Origin: an uncultured Rubritalea sp.
GTDB lineage: Bacteria; Verrucomicrobiota; Verrucomicrobiia; Verrucomicrobiales; Akkermansiaceae
NCBI GenBank assembly: GCA_937981665.1
Contig: CALJOJ010000032.1
Location: 1 to 51,034 of the forward strand
Length of the DNA: 51,034 nucleotides
Direction: 5' to 3'
Shown: positions 34,631 through 42,097 of the stretch, in pieces
Layout of the letters: each line of letters begins with the position of its first letter
Numbering within the stretch: position 1 is the stretch's first letter
Position numbers and translations under genes: made by a program
Notes under the pieces: generated by a model
Told to the model about the DNA's origin: nothing
Seen by the model: the letters and a program-made list of their open reading frames with translations, nothing else
Database searches by the model: none

Positions 34631-35466
34631 AAATCTTCCCCCCAGCTATCAGCTGCTATGAACTGTGCGGCTTGACTCTCCTCATCCCAGATCATCGTAC
34701 ATCGCGCCTGCACTTCATTGATAAAATCTTGTCGCCCTATAGACTCAATACCATCTAACACAACAGCAAGCTTAGCAGGCCAGAGGCACTTAGGAATCAC
34801 CTTTACCTCACGAGCGTCAGAGTCTCGCTGCCACTCGCTTAAATACTTCCATGTACCACGCTGGCAATCATTCTGCATCGCCGACGGGCAGGGCTTTTGC
34901 TCAGCGCGGTAATGATCAAATAACTTCCCTACTATAAGGTGCTGCGTATCTATTTCACCTATTCCATATCTATCTAACAAGTGACTCTTGGCATCATTCG
35001 AATTGATTAACCGCAACTGATGCTCCCGCATTCTTTTCAACTTATTCAACCAGTTATCCCTGGGGTCAGGACCTGGATAGAAGGCCTCTCCATTTTTATA
35101 ATAAACAAGATAGAATTTCACAGCAAGTTCAAGATGAATAAAACCACCACTACATAGATCTCTCATCACGTAGTCTAGCTCACCGAGCGTGATCCTCTTC
35201 TCACTGAATATCTGCACCGACTGATCTAACAGCTCAAGATCAGATGACTGTTCTATCAGATAAGCCAGCGCGTCTTCATAAAGATGGCCAAGCTTCTGGC
35301 TGAAATTTAACTCCGCTAGATCAGCGGCAACCTCACATCTGGGGAAAAACTTACCCCTATCAAAACAAGCCGCCTCAGGTAGATCATCTACGAGAAGAGG
35401 TGAACTACGCAAGCACTCTAACAGCGCTTGCGTGTATTGAATTTCTGAACTGTAAGTCCTATGCAT
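34627..35466 (-). CDS. DUF1853 family protein
   Basis: 279 residues, soluble, no signal. The block YEDALAYLIEQSSDLELLDQ, then GELDYVMRDLCSGGFIHLELAVKFYL and a DPRDNWLNKLKRMREHQ segment are typical of DUF1853, a family with a PD-(D/E)xK-nuclease-like arrangement around the GELDY and HLELAVKFYL motifs. Biochemical role unknown. Its start overlaps the 3' end of pyk by 8 bp and its stop overlaps rsuA, so the three are tightly coupled. Confidence 0.75.
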   Translation of the reverse strand: MHRTYSSEIQYTQALLECLRSSPLLVDDLPEAACFDRGKFFPRCEVAADLAELNFSQKLGHLYEDALAYLIEQSSDLELLDQSVQIFSEKRITLGELDYVMRDLCSGGFIHLELAVKFYLVYYKNGEAFYPGPDPRDNWLNKLKRMREHQLRLINSNDAKSHLLDRYGIGEIDTQHLIVGKLFDHYRAEQKPCPSAMQNDCQRGTWKYLSEWQRDSDAREVKVIPKCLWPAKLAVVLDGIESIGRQDFINEVQARCTMIWDEESQAAQFIAADSWGEDL

Positions 35467-36859
35467 AGATCAGCAGGATGGAGTCCACCATCTTGCTCTG
35501 ACGTAATGTGTCAGATACCACAATGAGTGGAGTACCCTCCTCAACAATGCTATTTTTTTTCATGAAATCAACAGCTAAATTAATCGTATCCAGAGGCTTC
35601 TCATGGAATGGAATGCAGTTTGGCTCGATACCACGTGCCAGCGCTAGCTGACGACACACAATAGGCTCAGGAGCAAATGCATGAATAGTAGTAGCAGGAC
35701 GGAGAAGCGCGCACTGAGTAGCCATTTTACCACGACGAGTGAAAACCACGATCTGTGCATTAGGGATAGAATCTGCAAGATTCATCGCCGCATGTATCAT
35801 CTTCTGCTTATCTGTCTCAAGAACAGCTAGCTTACCGTTACCAATAGCACCGTAACCTTCCATGCGCTTCGCGATGCGGTCAAGTGACTCGATACAACGG
35901 ATAGGATGCTCACCTACAGATGTTTCACCACTGAGCATGATCGCGTCAGCCTCTTCATACACTGCTGTAGAAACGTCAGTCACCTCTGCTCTCGTAGGAG
36001 TAGGGTTAGTGATCATAGACTCAAGCATGTGAGTCGCTACGATCACTCGGCGGCCGAGAACGTGACAACGATTCACAATCTGGCGCTGGATAATAGGAAG
36101 CTCTTCCACATGCACCTCGATACCGAGATCGCCACGAGCAATCATGATCACGTCAGACGCAGTGATGATACCGTCGATATTCTTGATCGCCTCTTGATCT
36201 TCTACTTTAGAAATAATATTTGCTCTACCTCCGAGCTTCTCCATCTCAGATCTTAACTCATTCACATGGTCAGCATCACGCACGAAAGATCCTGCGATGA
36301 AGTCAGAATCACACTCAACTGCTACCTTAAGATCTTTGTGATCCTTTTCTGTTAGAGCAGGAAGATTGAGGCGAGTTCCTGGCAAGTTAATGTGACGGCG
36401 GTTACCGATCTTACCAGCTGTAAGAACATTGCAGATGAGACGATCATCATGTTTTTCCTCTATCTCCATGAGCATCGTTCCGTTATCCACGACGAGTGTC
36501 GCGCCTTGAGAGACATCATCCATCATTCCCTCGTAGTTTACTGTAGTTGAGAATGGTACAGTCGCCTCAGCTGACTGTCTTCTGATCTCAAACTTGTCAC
36601 CAATGCTCAGCTCATAAGGTGCATCCAAATCTCCTGTGCGGATAGATGGTCCCTGGAGGTCAAAGAGAACCGCAACGTGCTTCTTCTTCTCTTCCGCTAT
36701 TCTTCTTATATCAGCCACTACTGTTCTGCACCAGTCATGCTGTGCGTGGCTCATGTTAAGACGGAAGACGTTTACTCCAGAGTCGATACATTCTCCGAGT
36801 CTTTTTGGCGAGTCTGTTGCAGGGCCAAGAGTAATAATAATACTAGTTTTACGAAACAT
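35459..36859 (-). CDS. pyk: Pyruvate kinase
   Basis: Converts phosphoenolpyruvate and ADP to pyruvate and ATP in the last step of glycolysis. 466 residues. The N-terminal TIM barrel shows VFRLNMSHA, the catalytic Lys region IISKVEDQEAI and the signature MIARGDLGIEVHVEELPIIQ; the B domain lies at about 70-165 and the C domain carries LSGETSVGEHPI then a regulatory fold to the end. All expected motifs are intact. Upstream lies a 142-bp leader with competing hairpins. Confidence 0.94.
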   Translation of the reverse strand: MFRKTSIIITLGPATDSPKRLGECIDSGVNVFRLNMSHAQHDWCRTVVADIRRIAEEKKKHVAVLFDLQGPSIRTGDLDAPYELSIGDKFEIRRQSAEATVPFSTTVNYEGMMDDVSQGATLVVDNGTMLMEIEEKHDDRLICNVLTAGKIGNRRHINLPGTRLNLPALTEKDHKDLKVAVECDSDFIAGSFVRDADHVNELRSEMEKLGGRANIISKVEDQEAIKNIDGIITASDVIMIARGDLGIEVHVEELPIIQRQIVNRCHVLGRRVIVATHMLESMITNPTPTRAEVTDVSTAVYEEADAIMLSGETSVGEHPIRCIESLDRIAKRMEGYGAIGNGKLAVLETDKQKMIHAAMNLADSIPNAQIVVFTRRGKMATQCALLRPATTIHAFAPEPIVCRQLALARGIEPNCIPFHEKPLDTINLAVDFMKKNSIVEEGTPLIVVSDTLRQSKMVDSILLIYA

Positions 36860-36942
36860 AATGATGTGTTTGATTGAGTTGTGTTGTTGCTAAAATCTTG
36901 TGGGCAGAATACTAGCCAGAATCACTCTTATAGCAAGCACTG

Positions 36943-36971
36943 CTGATGAATAAAAGTCCCTCATCAGACTT
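36943..36971 (-). promoter_or_regulatory. Pair of mutually exclusive hairpins in the pyk leader
   Basis: CTGATGA (36943-36949) can pair with TCATCAG (36961-36967), while AAGTC (36954-36958) can pair with GACTT (36967-36971). The two share a base and cannot both form fully. Read on the minus strand, the short stem ends in a TTTTATT run. It could serve as terminator of the upstream gene or as a weak attenuator. Stems are short, so the signal is modest. Confidence 0.25.
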
Positions 36972-37001
36972 GTATAACAAAATGACTGAATGACGCCCAC
37001 T

Positions 37002-38417
37002 CTAGCGGGTGGTGGCAAGACTAGCCTTCAGTTCACTCTCCGTGATCCCCAGATTATCTGCAGCGGCCTGAATGTCTCCTTTAGTCATCGCCAGACTTTC
37101 TTCTATAAGCTTCTGAGTGAACCAGTTCAGCGCATTTTCACCTTCTGGCACCTGAGAAATAATACGTTGTAATTCCGCTGCTGTGATCGTCCCTGAGACA
37201 GGACGGCGTGTCGACTCAGCTAGCACTATATCATCAGGCAAGAGCACATCAGAATTCGCCAGCGCACAGGCACGTGCGATTGTATTTTCTAACTCACGGA
37301 TATTTCCTGGCCACCGCTGCGCACAGAGCTTCTCTATCGCCTCGTCCGAGATCCGCATATTTTCAGAAGCACTACTAGCCAGACCTTGCCTCTTTGCTAT
37401 CTTTTTAAGGAAAAATTCTGCCAACTGCGGGATGTCACCCACCCTCTCTCGAAGTGGTGGGACTTTCAACTGCACCACATTTAACCGATAATAGAGATCC
37501 TCACGGAAACTCCCGTTCGCTACCTCTTTAGCTAGATTTTTATTAGTCGCCGCTATTATTCTGACATCAGTACTCAGCACCTCATTCCCGCCTACACGCG
37601 AATACGTACCCTCTTGAAGAACACGCAGTAGCTTTACCTGCACGCTCAGCGGCATATCACCTATCTCGTCCAGAAACAGAGTACTATTATTACACTGCTC
37701 AAATCTACCAACCCGCTTCGCGCCAGCTCCAGTAAATGAACCCTTCTCATGACCAAAGAGCTCACTCTCTAACAGATTATCAGGGATCGCACCACAGTTC
37801 AGCGCTATCATTTCTTCACCGCTACGCTTAGAATACTTGTGTACAGAGTTCGCCACCAGCTCCTTACCCGTTCCACTTTCACCAGAAATAAGAACAGGAG
37901 CATCAGTCTGCGCCACTTTTCCTACCAGCTTGAACAAGTCTTGAAATTCTTCAGAGGAACCTATCACATCATCACGCTTGATGAGTGCCTCACCTTTAGC
38001 TGAACCCACAGCAGAGCACACTTGCGCCCGAGCATCTATCACTTGCCAAGCATCCTCCACTATCTTCATCAGATCAAATGTCAGTGACTCCTTCTTGATA
38101 ATGTCATAAGCTCCAAGCTGAGTCGCATCTACAAGCTGAGTTGTAGTAGGCACATTCGCCGTAATGATAAACAGCATATCAGACCAGTTCTCAGCTATCG
38201 ACTTAATCTTCTTCAGCACCGATAGACCACCACCACCATCACTCATCGGCATGTTCAGATCCACTATCGCTATCTCCACATTCACCTTCTGCACCACCTG
38301 TAGAGCCTTATCTGCATCATCACACTTCAGCACTCGGATACCATCCGCAGATAGCTTCTTAGATGCCCAGTCTAGGTAATCGTGATCTTGATCTAACAAT
38401 AATAAATAACGTTCCAT
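37002..38417 (-). CDS. Sigma-54-dependent response regulator (NtrC family)
   Basis: 471 residues: receiver domain with the phospho-acceptor Asp53 (IVDLNMP), AAA+ domain with GESGTGKE (179-186) and Walker B LFLDEIGD (about 247-254), and a C-terminal Fis-type helix-turn-helix (GDIQAAADNLGITESELKAS). The loop that contacts sigma-54 reads GSFTGA (226-231) rather than GAFTGA. No histidine kinase gene is adjacent, so it is an orphan in this window. The receiver carries a GGGG insertion near 61-64. Targets unknown. Confidence 0.9.
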   Translation of the reverse strand: MERYLLLLDQDHDYLDWASKKLSADGIRVLKCDDADKALQVVQKVNVEIAIVDLNMPMSDGGGGLSVLKKIKSIAENWSDMLFIITANVPTTTQLVDATQLGAYDIIKKESLTFDLMKIVEDAWQVIDARAQVCSAVGSAKGEALIKRDDVIGSSEEFQDLFKLVGKVAQTDAPVLISGESGTGKELVANSVHKYSKRSGEEMIALNCGAIPDNLLESELFGHEKGSFTGAGAKRVGRFEQCNNSTLFLDEIGDMPLSVQVKLLRVLQEGTYSRVGGNEVLSTDVRIIAATNKNLAKEVANGSFREDLYYRLNVVQLKVPPLRERVGDIPQLAEFFLKKIAKRQGLASSASENMRISDEAIEKLCAQRWPGNIRELENTIARACALANSDVLLPDDIVLAESTRRPVSGTITAAELQRIISQVPEGENALNWFTQKLIEESLAMTKGDIQAAADNLGITESELKASLATTR

Positions 38418-38447
38418 GATACTATATTAATAAGATAATAATAAAAA

Positions 38448-39212
38448 TTAAACTTTGCCGAATCTTCGGTCTCGCTTCGTGTACTCACTAAGAGCAGCTA
38501 GGAAATCATCATGCCGGAAATCTGGCCAGAGCTTCTCAGTAATCACTATCTCCGCATAGCTAAGCTGCCAGAGTAAAAAGTTAGACAATCTCTGCTCACC
38601 AGATGTTCTGATTAACAAACAAGGATCCGGCATACCTGCGGTGTATATCTCGTTCGCGAAAGATGTATTATCCACATCATCCGCAGTTATCTCACCCAGC
38701 GTAGCTTTCTCCACCAGGCGCTTAGTAGCATCCACTATCTCCTCACGCCCGCCATAAGAAAGCGCTAGATTCATGGTCACACCAGTATTTCCAGCCGTCT
38801 CCACTATCGCCTTATCCAGAGCAGCACGCACATGATCAGGCAGCATATCCAGCCGACCTATCGCCTGAAGCCGCACATTATCCTTCATCATCTCTGGCGT
38901 CTTGTCTTTGAGAAAATTCTCCAACAAGCCCATCAACGTCTCCACCTCCTTCTGCGGTCTATTCCAGTTTTCCGAGGAAAAAGCATACAATGTCAGAAAC
39001 TTCACACCTAAAGCGCTACAAGACTCCACAGCCTTCCTAACAGAATCAGCTCCCGCACGGTGACCTGCAGCTCGTGGCAACCCGCGCCGCTTCGCCCAGC
39101 GACCATTACCATCCATGATGATAGCAACATGCTCGGGTACGCTCAGCGTTGGAACATCAATCACTGATGCCTCACTGGAAACCTTAGTTTTCTTTTTAAG
39201 AGTAAATTTCAT
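38448..39212 (-). CDS. uppS: Undecaprenyl diphosphate synthase
   Basis: Cis-prenyltransferase adding eight IPP units to FPP to make the C55 carrier used for peptidoglycan and O-antigen. 254 residues. The active-site strand IIMDGNGRWAKRRGLPR with its catalytic Asp, the GHRAGADSVR segment, FSSENWNRP and the C-terminal LLIRTSGEQRLSNFLLWQLSYAE are all present. About 25 extra residues precede the core. Upstream of the response-regulator gene by 30 bp. Confidence 0.94.
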   Translation of the reverse strand: MKFTLKKKTKVSSEASVIDVPTLSVPEHVAIIMDGNGRWAKRRGLPRAAGHRAGADSVRKAVESCSALGVKFLTLYAFSSENWNRPQKEVETLMGLLENFLKDKTPEMMKDNVRLQAIGRLDMLPDHVRAALDKAIVETAGNTGVTMNLALSYGGREEIVDATKRLVEKATLGEITADDVDNTSFANEIYTAGMPDPCLLIRTSGEQRLSNFLLWQLSYAEIVITEKLWPDFRHDDFLAALSEYTKRDRRFGKV

Positions 39213-39304
39213 ACCATGAAATGAGAGAATTGGGAGAGATCAAAGAATGCATATTTAATAGTATTTAGCAAGAAAAACGGCTCACCATCACCCCTCATGT
39301 CTGC

Positions 39305-40054
39305 CTACTTTCTGAACTCAGAAGTCAGCGAGGAAATAATCCCCTGTAGACTCTTCACCTCTTGCGAACTAGCATTAGACCTGCCGAAAAATGCGCGAAT
39401 CTTCTGCATCCCATTAGATCGCTTACTTTGATCCGCAAAGAACCCACGCTGATCTAACTCAGCCTCTAAGCGATTCAAATAATACTCCAGTTCAGACTTA
39501 GGCGCCAACTCCCAATCCCGCTCATAGCTCACCGTAGCACCAGCTCGCGTACTCCACCATTCCCATGAGAACAGCAGGACAGCTTGCGCCAGATTCAGTG
39601 AAGTGAACTCAGGATTCATCGGATAATGTAAAAGCCTATCAGCATAAGACATCGCATCATTATCTAGTCCAGATGCCTCAGGACCAAAAAGTATCGCAGC
39701 TCGGTGATCAGCATTCTTCGCAGTCACCACATGCATCTCAGCAGCAGCCTCAGCAGCCGTCACCGCCGGCGTATTCAAATGACGAATCCTTGCCGTAGCC
39801 GCATACACCTGATGACAATCAGCCACAGCCTCAGCCACCGTATCATAGACTCTAGCTCCCTCCAAAACCCGCTTCGCATCCGTCGCCGGAGCAATAGCAC
39901 CCTCATTAGGCCAGCCATCTCTAGGTGCTACCAGCCGGAGTTCATCCAGACCGCAGTTGAGCATAGCGCGTGCACACATCCCTATATTGACCGCCATTTG
40001 CGTCTGCACCAGGACGATCACAGGTTTAGTTGCAGCAAGATTAGGATCAGCCAT
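39305..40054 (-). CDS. trmJ: tRNA (cytidine/uridine-2'-O-) methyltransferase, TrmJ type
   Basis: 249 residues of SPOUT (TrmH) fold. VLVQTQMAVNIGMCARAMLN at the N-terminus is the first SPOUT motif; ILFGPEASGLDND and EFTSLNLAQAVLLFSWE are the second and third, which form the SAM-binding knot. The C-terminal 80-residue helical tail matches TrmJ, which 2'-O-methylates position 32 of tRNA. 34 bp after smpB. Confidence 0.88.
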   Translation of the reverse strand: MADPNLAATKPVIVLVQTQMAVNIGMCARAMLNCGLDELRLVAPRDGWPNEGAIAPATDAKRVLEGARVYDTVAEAVADCHQVYAATARIRHLNTPAVTAAEAAAEMHVVTAKNADHRAAILFGPEASGLDNDAMSYADRLLHYPMNPEFTSLNLAQAVLLFSWEWWSTRAGATVSYERDWELAPKSELEYYLNRLEAELDQRGFFADQSKRSNGMQKIRAFFGRSNASSQEVKSLQGIISSLTSEFRK

Positions 40055-40088
40055 AAAATAATGATCGAAAAACTATCGGCAAGATCGC

Positions 40089-40547
40089 CTATTGGCGGTT
40101 AAACTTCGCCACCTCGCGCTGTGCCTCACGCATCTCCACTCGGTCCTTCAGCGCATGTCTCTTATCCGCGTGGTTCTTACCCTCCGCCACACCGAGCTCC
40201 ACCTTCACCTTACGGCCTACCCAGTACATCCGCAGACAGACCAATGTGCTACCCCTCTGAGAAGTCAGCTGATCTATCTTATCTATCTCAGATCTGTGCA
40301 CCAAGAGACGGCGCGGCCGCTTAGACATATGCTGGAACCATGGTCCAGCAGTCTCCCAAGGCTGAATATCACAACCATGTAAAAAAAGCTGACCTCTATC
40401 CACCCGCGCAAAGGCATCAGTGATATTTACCTTACCCGCACGGATTGACTTCACCTCAGACCCCTTTAGTTCAATACCAGCCTCGTAAGTATGGAGGATC
40501 TTGTATTCATGACGTGCTTTTCGGTTCTTAGAAATTTCTGCACTCAT
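40089..40547 (-). CDS. smpB: SsrA-binding protein SmpB
   Basis: Binds tmRNA and delivers it to stalled ribosomes for trans-translation. 152 residues with the starting NRKARHEYKILHTYEAGIEL, the GSEVKSIRAGKVNITDAF block, LLVHRSEIDKI and the C-terminal GKNHADKRHALKDRVEMREAQREV tail that reaches the decoding centre. Length is normal. The ssrA gene itself is not in this window. Confidence 0.95.
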   Translation of the reverse strand: MSAEISKNRKARHEYKILHTYEAGIELKGSEVKSIRAGKVNITDAFARVDRGQLFLHGCDIQPWETAGPWFQHMSKRPRRLLVHRSEIDKIDQLTSQRGSTLVCLRMYWVGRKVKVELGVAEGKNHADKRHALKDRVEMREAQREVAKFNRQ

Positions 40548-40596
40548 GGGGATCTGAAGTCAATTTTTTTGCTATATGATTATAGCAGGAAAATAA

Positions 40597-40866
40597 TTAC
40601 ACTTCCTCAGCTGGAGTCACCACGATCTTACCTTCGATGATCTCAGTAAGTGCGATATCTGCAGCTCCCATTGATGGTAATGCATCGATGAGTGGTGCTC
40701 TACCTGAGTTAAGTTGGCGAACACGCTGTGATACGATGTTAACGAGAACTTGTGGATCTATGACGATCTTAGCGGCTTGGTCTACGAGAGTGCTTTTCAT
40801 AGGTGATTTGGGTAATCTTTTAGCTCCTTCAGAATGGTCAAACGGTACAATGTTCGATTCTTCCAT
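40597..40866 (-). CDS. rpoZ: RNA polymerase omega subunit
   Basis: 89 residues. The central LVDQAAKIV...LVNIVSQRVRQLNSGRAPLI and the following DIALTEIIEGKI match the omega fold that wraps the C-terminus of beta-prime. The N-terminal 25 residues are an unusual extension. A large inverted repeat lies upstream. Omega is small and variable, so the call rests on the RQLNSG core and the ALTEIxxGKI helix. Confidence 0.8.
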   Translation of the reverse strand: MEESNIVPFDHSEGAKRLPKSPMKSTLVDQAAKIVIDPQVLVNIVSQRVRQLNSGRAPLIDALPSMGAADIALTEIIEGKIVVTPAEEV

Positions 40867-40960
40867 AATAAGCCTTAGATATAGTAAGTTTTGAGGTGAT
40901 ACGTTAAAATTTATAGCGGCTAACTAACTAGTCGCGACTGGTCAATGAACACAAACCAGA

Positions 40961-41200
40961 CAAACTTTCAAGCCTAATATCTGGATTCTTATGGAATTAA
41001 CACTATTTCCCTCTGCAAGAAGCTTCTGAAAACTAGCGATGTTGATGCAAAAGAATAAAACAAGTAGAGTAAGGCGCATATTTAAAAGGGATAAGTATCC
41101 CTTTTAAATATGGAACGAAGCTATACGTAAGTTTATTCTTTTGCTCGAAGGGTCATACTTTGAACATACAAGCTTAGCTTGCAAACTTTCAAATCTAATA
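40961..41200. repeat. 19-bp direct repeats flanking the inverted repeat
   Basis: CAAACTTTCAAGCCTAATA (40961-40979) and CAAACTTTCAAATCTAATA (41182-41200) differ at two positions. They enclose the large inverted repeat with about 67 and 37 bp of spacer. The arrangement recalls a small insertion bracketed by a duplicated sequence, though 19 bp is long for a target-site duplication. Confidence 0.5.
41047..41144. repeat. 98-bp imperfect inverted repeat with 34-bp perfect core
   Basis: The core at 41078-41111 has 16-base arms (ATATTTAAAAGGGATA and its exact complement) around a two-base AG loop, extended by one more C-G pair. The outer ends GCAAAAGAATAAA (41047-41059) and TTTATTCTTTTGC (41132-41144) are also exact complements. 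Between them the arms of about 17 and 19 bases are only partly complementary. This could be a MITE-like element, an RNA-processing signal or a cruciform. Confidence 0.75.
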
Positions 41201-41217
41201 ACAGAAACAGCAATATC

Positions 41218-41236
41218 GGAAGTTTTCAAAAGTTCC
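41218..41236 (-). terminator. Palindrome directly past a stop codon
   Basis: GGAAGTTTTCAAAAGTTCC is a 19-base palindrome with one mismatched pair, abutting the stop of the small membrane protein gene. It lacks a GC-rich stem and T-tract, so terminator function is weakly supported. Confidence 0.25.
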
Positions 41237-41539
41237 CTACAGCTTCTTCAGTTTTCTCAACCTCCAGCGCGCCACATTCACCCACACAGAGCCTAATATA
41301 GTACAGGGAACGAACCATTTTACAACAGTTAACACCACAACTCTCCGAGAAGTCAAAAGCTCAATATCTTCCTCCTGAGCAGACAAGCCAACAACCGCAT
41401 CCTTCACCTCCCCCATCTTATACAGGTACTGAAATACCGCCAACACACTGAGAAGCATAAATAAACAAATACCACTCCACAGCACACGCCTCCAGAACAC
41501 CCGCTTAGTTAGAATCCCCTCTTCATCTACTTCTTCCAT
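41237..41539 (-). CDS. Small membrane protein of unknown function
   Basis: 100 residues with two membrane helices, about 13-33 and 68-88, separated by a charged loop, and a basic C-terminus (RWRLRKLKKL). An N-terminal acidic stretch precedes the first helix. No family recognised. It lies 36 bp after the HIT-family gene, probably in the same transcript. A near-perfect palindrome directly past its stop may mark the transcript end. Confidence 0.6.
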   Translation of the reverse strand: MEEVDEEGILTKRVFWRRVLWSGICLFMLLSVLAVFQYLYKMGEVKDAVVGLSAQEEDIELLTSRRVVVLTVVKWFVPCTILGSVWVNVARWRLRKLKKL

Positions 41540-41575
41540 AATCTAAAATCCCACCTCTAGTAAAACCTATTACTC

Positions 41576-41917
41576 CTAAGCAAGTGGAACACCCATCTGC
41601 CTACCCGCCAGCAAATGCAGATGCAGATGCGGCACCTCCTCACCACTATCTGGCCCGCTATTGATCACCACACGAAAACCAGAGTCATTGAACCCCTCCT
41701 GCTTCGCCACCTTCTGCGCCATCAGCATCAGATGCCCCAGCGTCTCCTTATCCTCAGCCACAGCCTCACCCACCCTAACGATACACTTCTTAGGCACCAT
41801 CAACAGATGCACCGGAGCCTGCGGAGCAATGTCATGAAAACAAATACAAACCTCATCCTCATACACAATCTTAGCAGGGATCTCACGTGCGATTATCTTC
41901 TCAAATATAGTCATCAT
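41576..41917 (-). CDS. HIT family nucleotide-binding protein (HinT-like)
   Basis: 113 residues. The histidine triad HLHLHLLAG near 98-106 and the upstream GEEVPHLHLH context define the HinT branch of purine nucleoside phosphoramidases. FEKIIAREIPAKIVYEDE at the start and QAPVHLLMVPKK in the middle complete the fold. Expected to hydrolyse adenosine phosphoramidates; cellular role unclear in most bacteria. Confidence 0.93.
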   Translation of the reverse strand: MMTIFEKIIAREIPAKIVYEDEVCICFHDIAPQAPVHLLMVPKKCIVRVGEAVAEDKETLGHLMLMAQKVAKQEGFNDSGFRVVINSGPDSGEEVPHLHLHLLAGRQMGVPLA

Positions 41918-42097
41918 TAACCAGAGTTATAACAAAACCTGATCGACATGACTACGAATTTCTACAACCTGCTATAATCCTATTTCTTACTAGAGCATAC
42001 ATACCGAGCAATAGTGGTACGACTGATCAGCCATCGAATCTATTCAGTTAATAGGTACCAGCATCACAACAGCTCAAGAATAAAAAAAGCTCTCACC

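Larger units (their letters stand above)
40867..41236. other. 370-bp intergenic region upstream of rpoZ, with repeats
   Basis: No gene seen. It holds a large inverted repeat (41047-41144), a pair of 19-bp direct repeats flanking it (40961-40979 and 41182-41200, 17 of 19 identical), a near-palindrome around GTCGCGAC at about 40931-40938, and a near-perfect palindrome at 41218-41236 directly past the stop of the next gene. The rpoZ promoter must lie here. Confidence 0.6.

Noticed and set aside
39704-40382. Plus-strand His/Arg-rich frames over trmJ and smpB
   Set aside because: They are antisense to two well-conserved genes and have low-complexity composition typical of shadows.
42070-42097. 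Terminator past the transglutaminase gene
   Set aside because: AGCT pairs surround a T-run, but the run lies inside the loop and the stem is too short.
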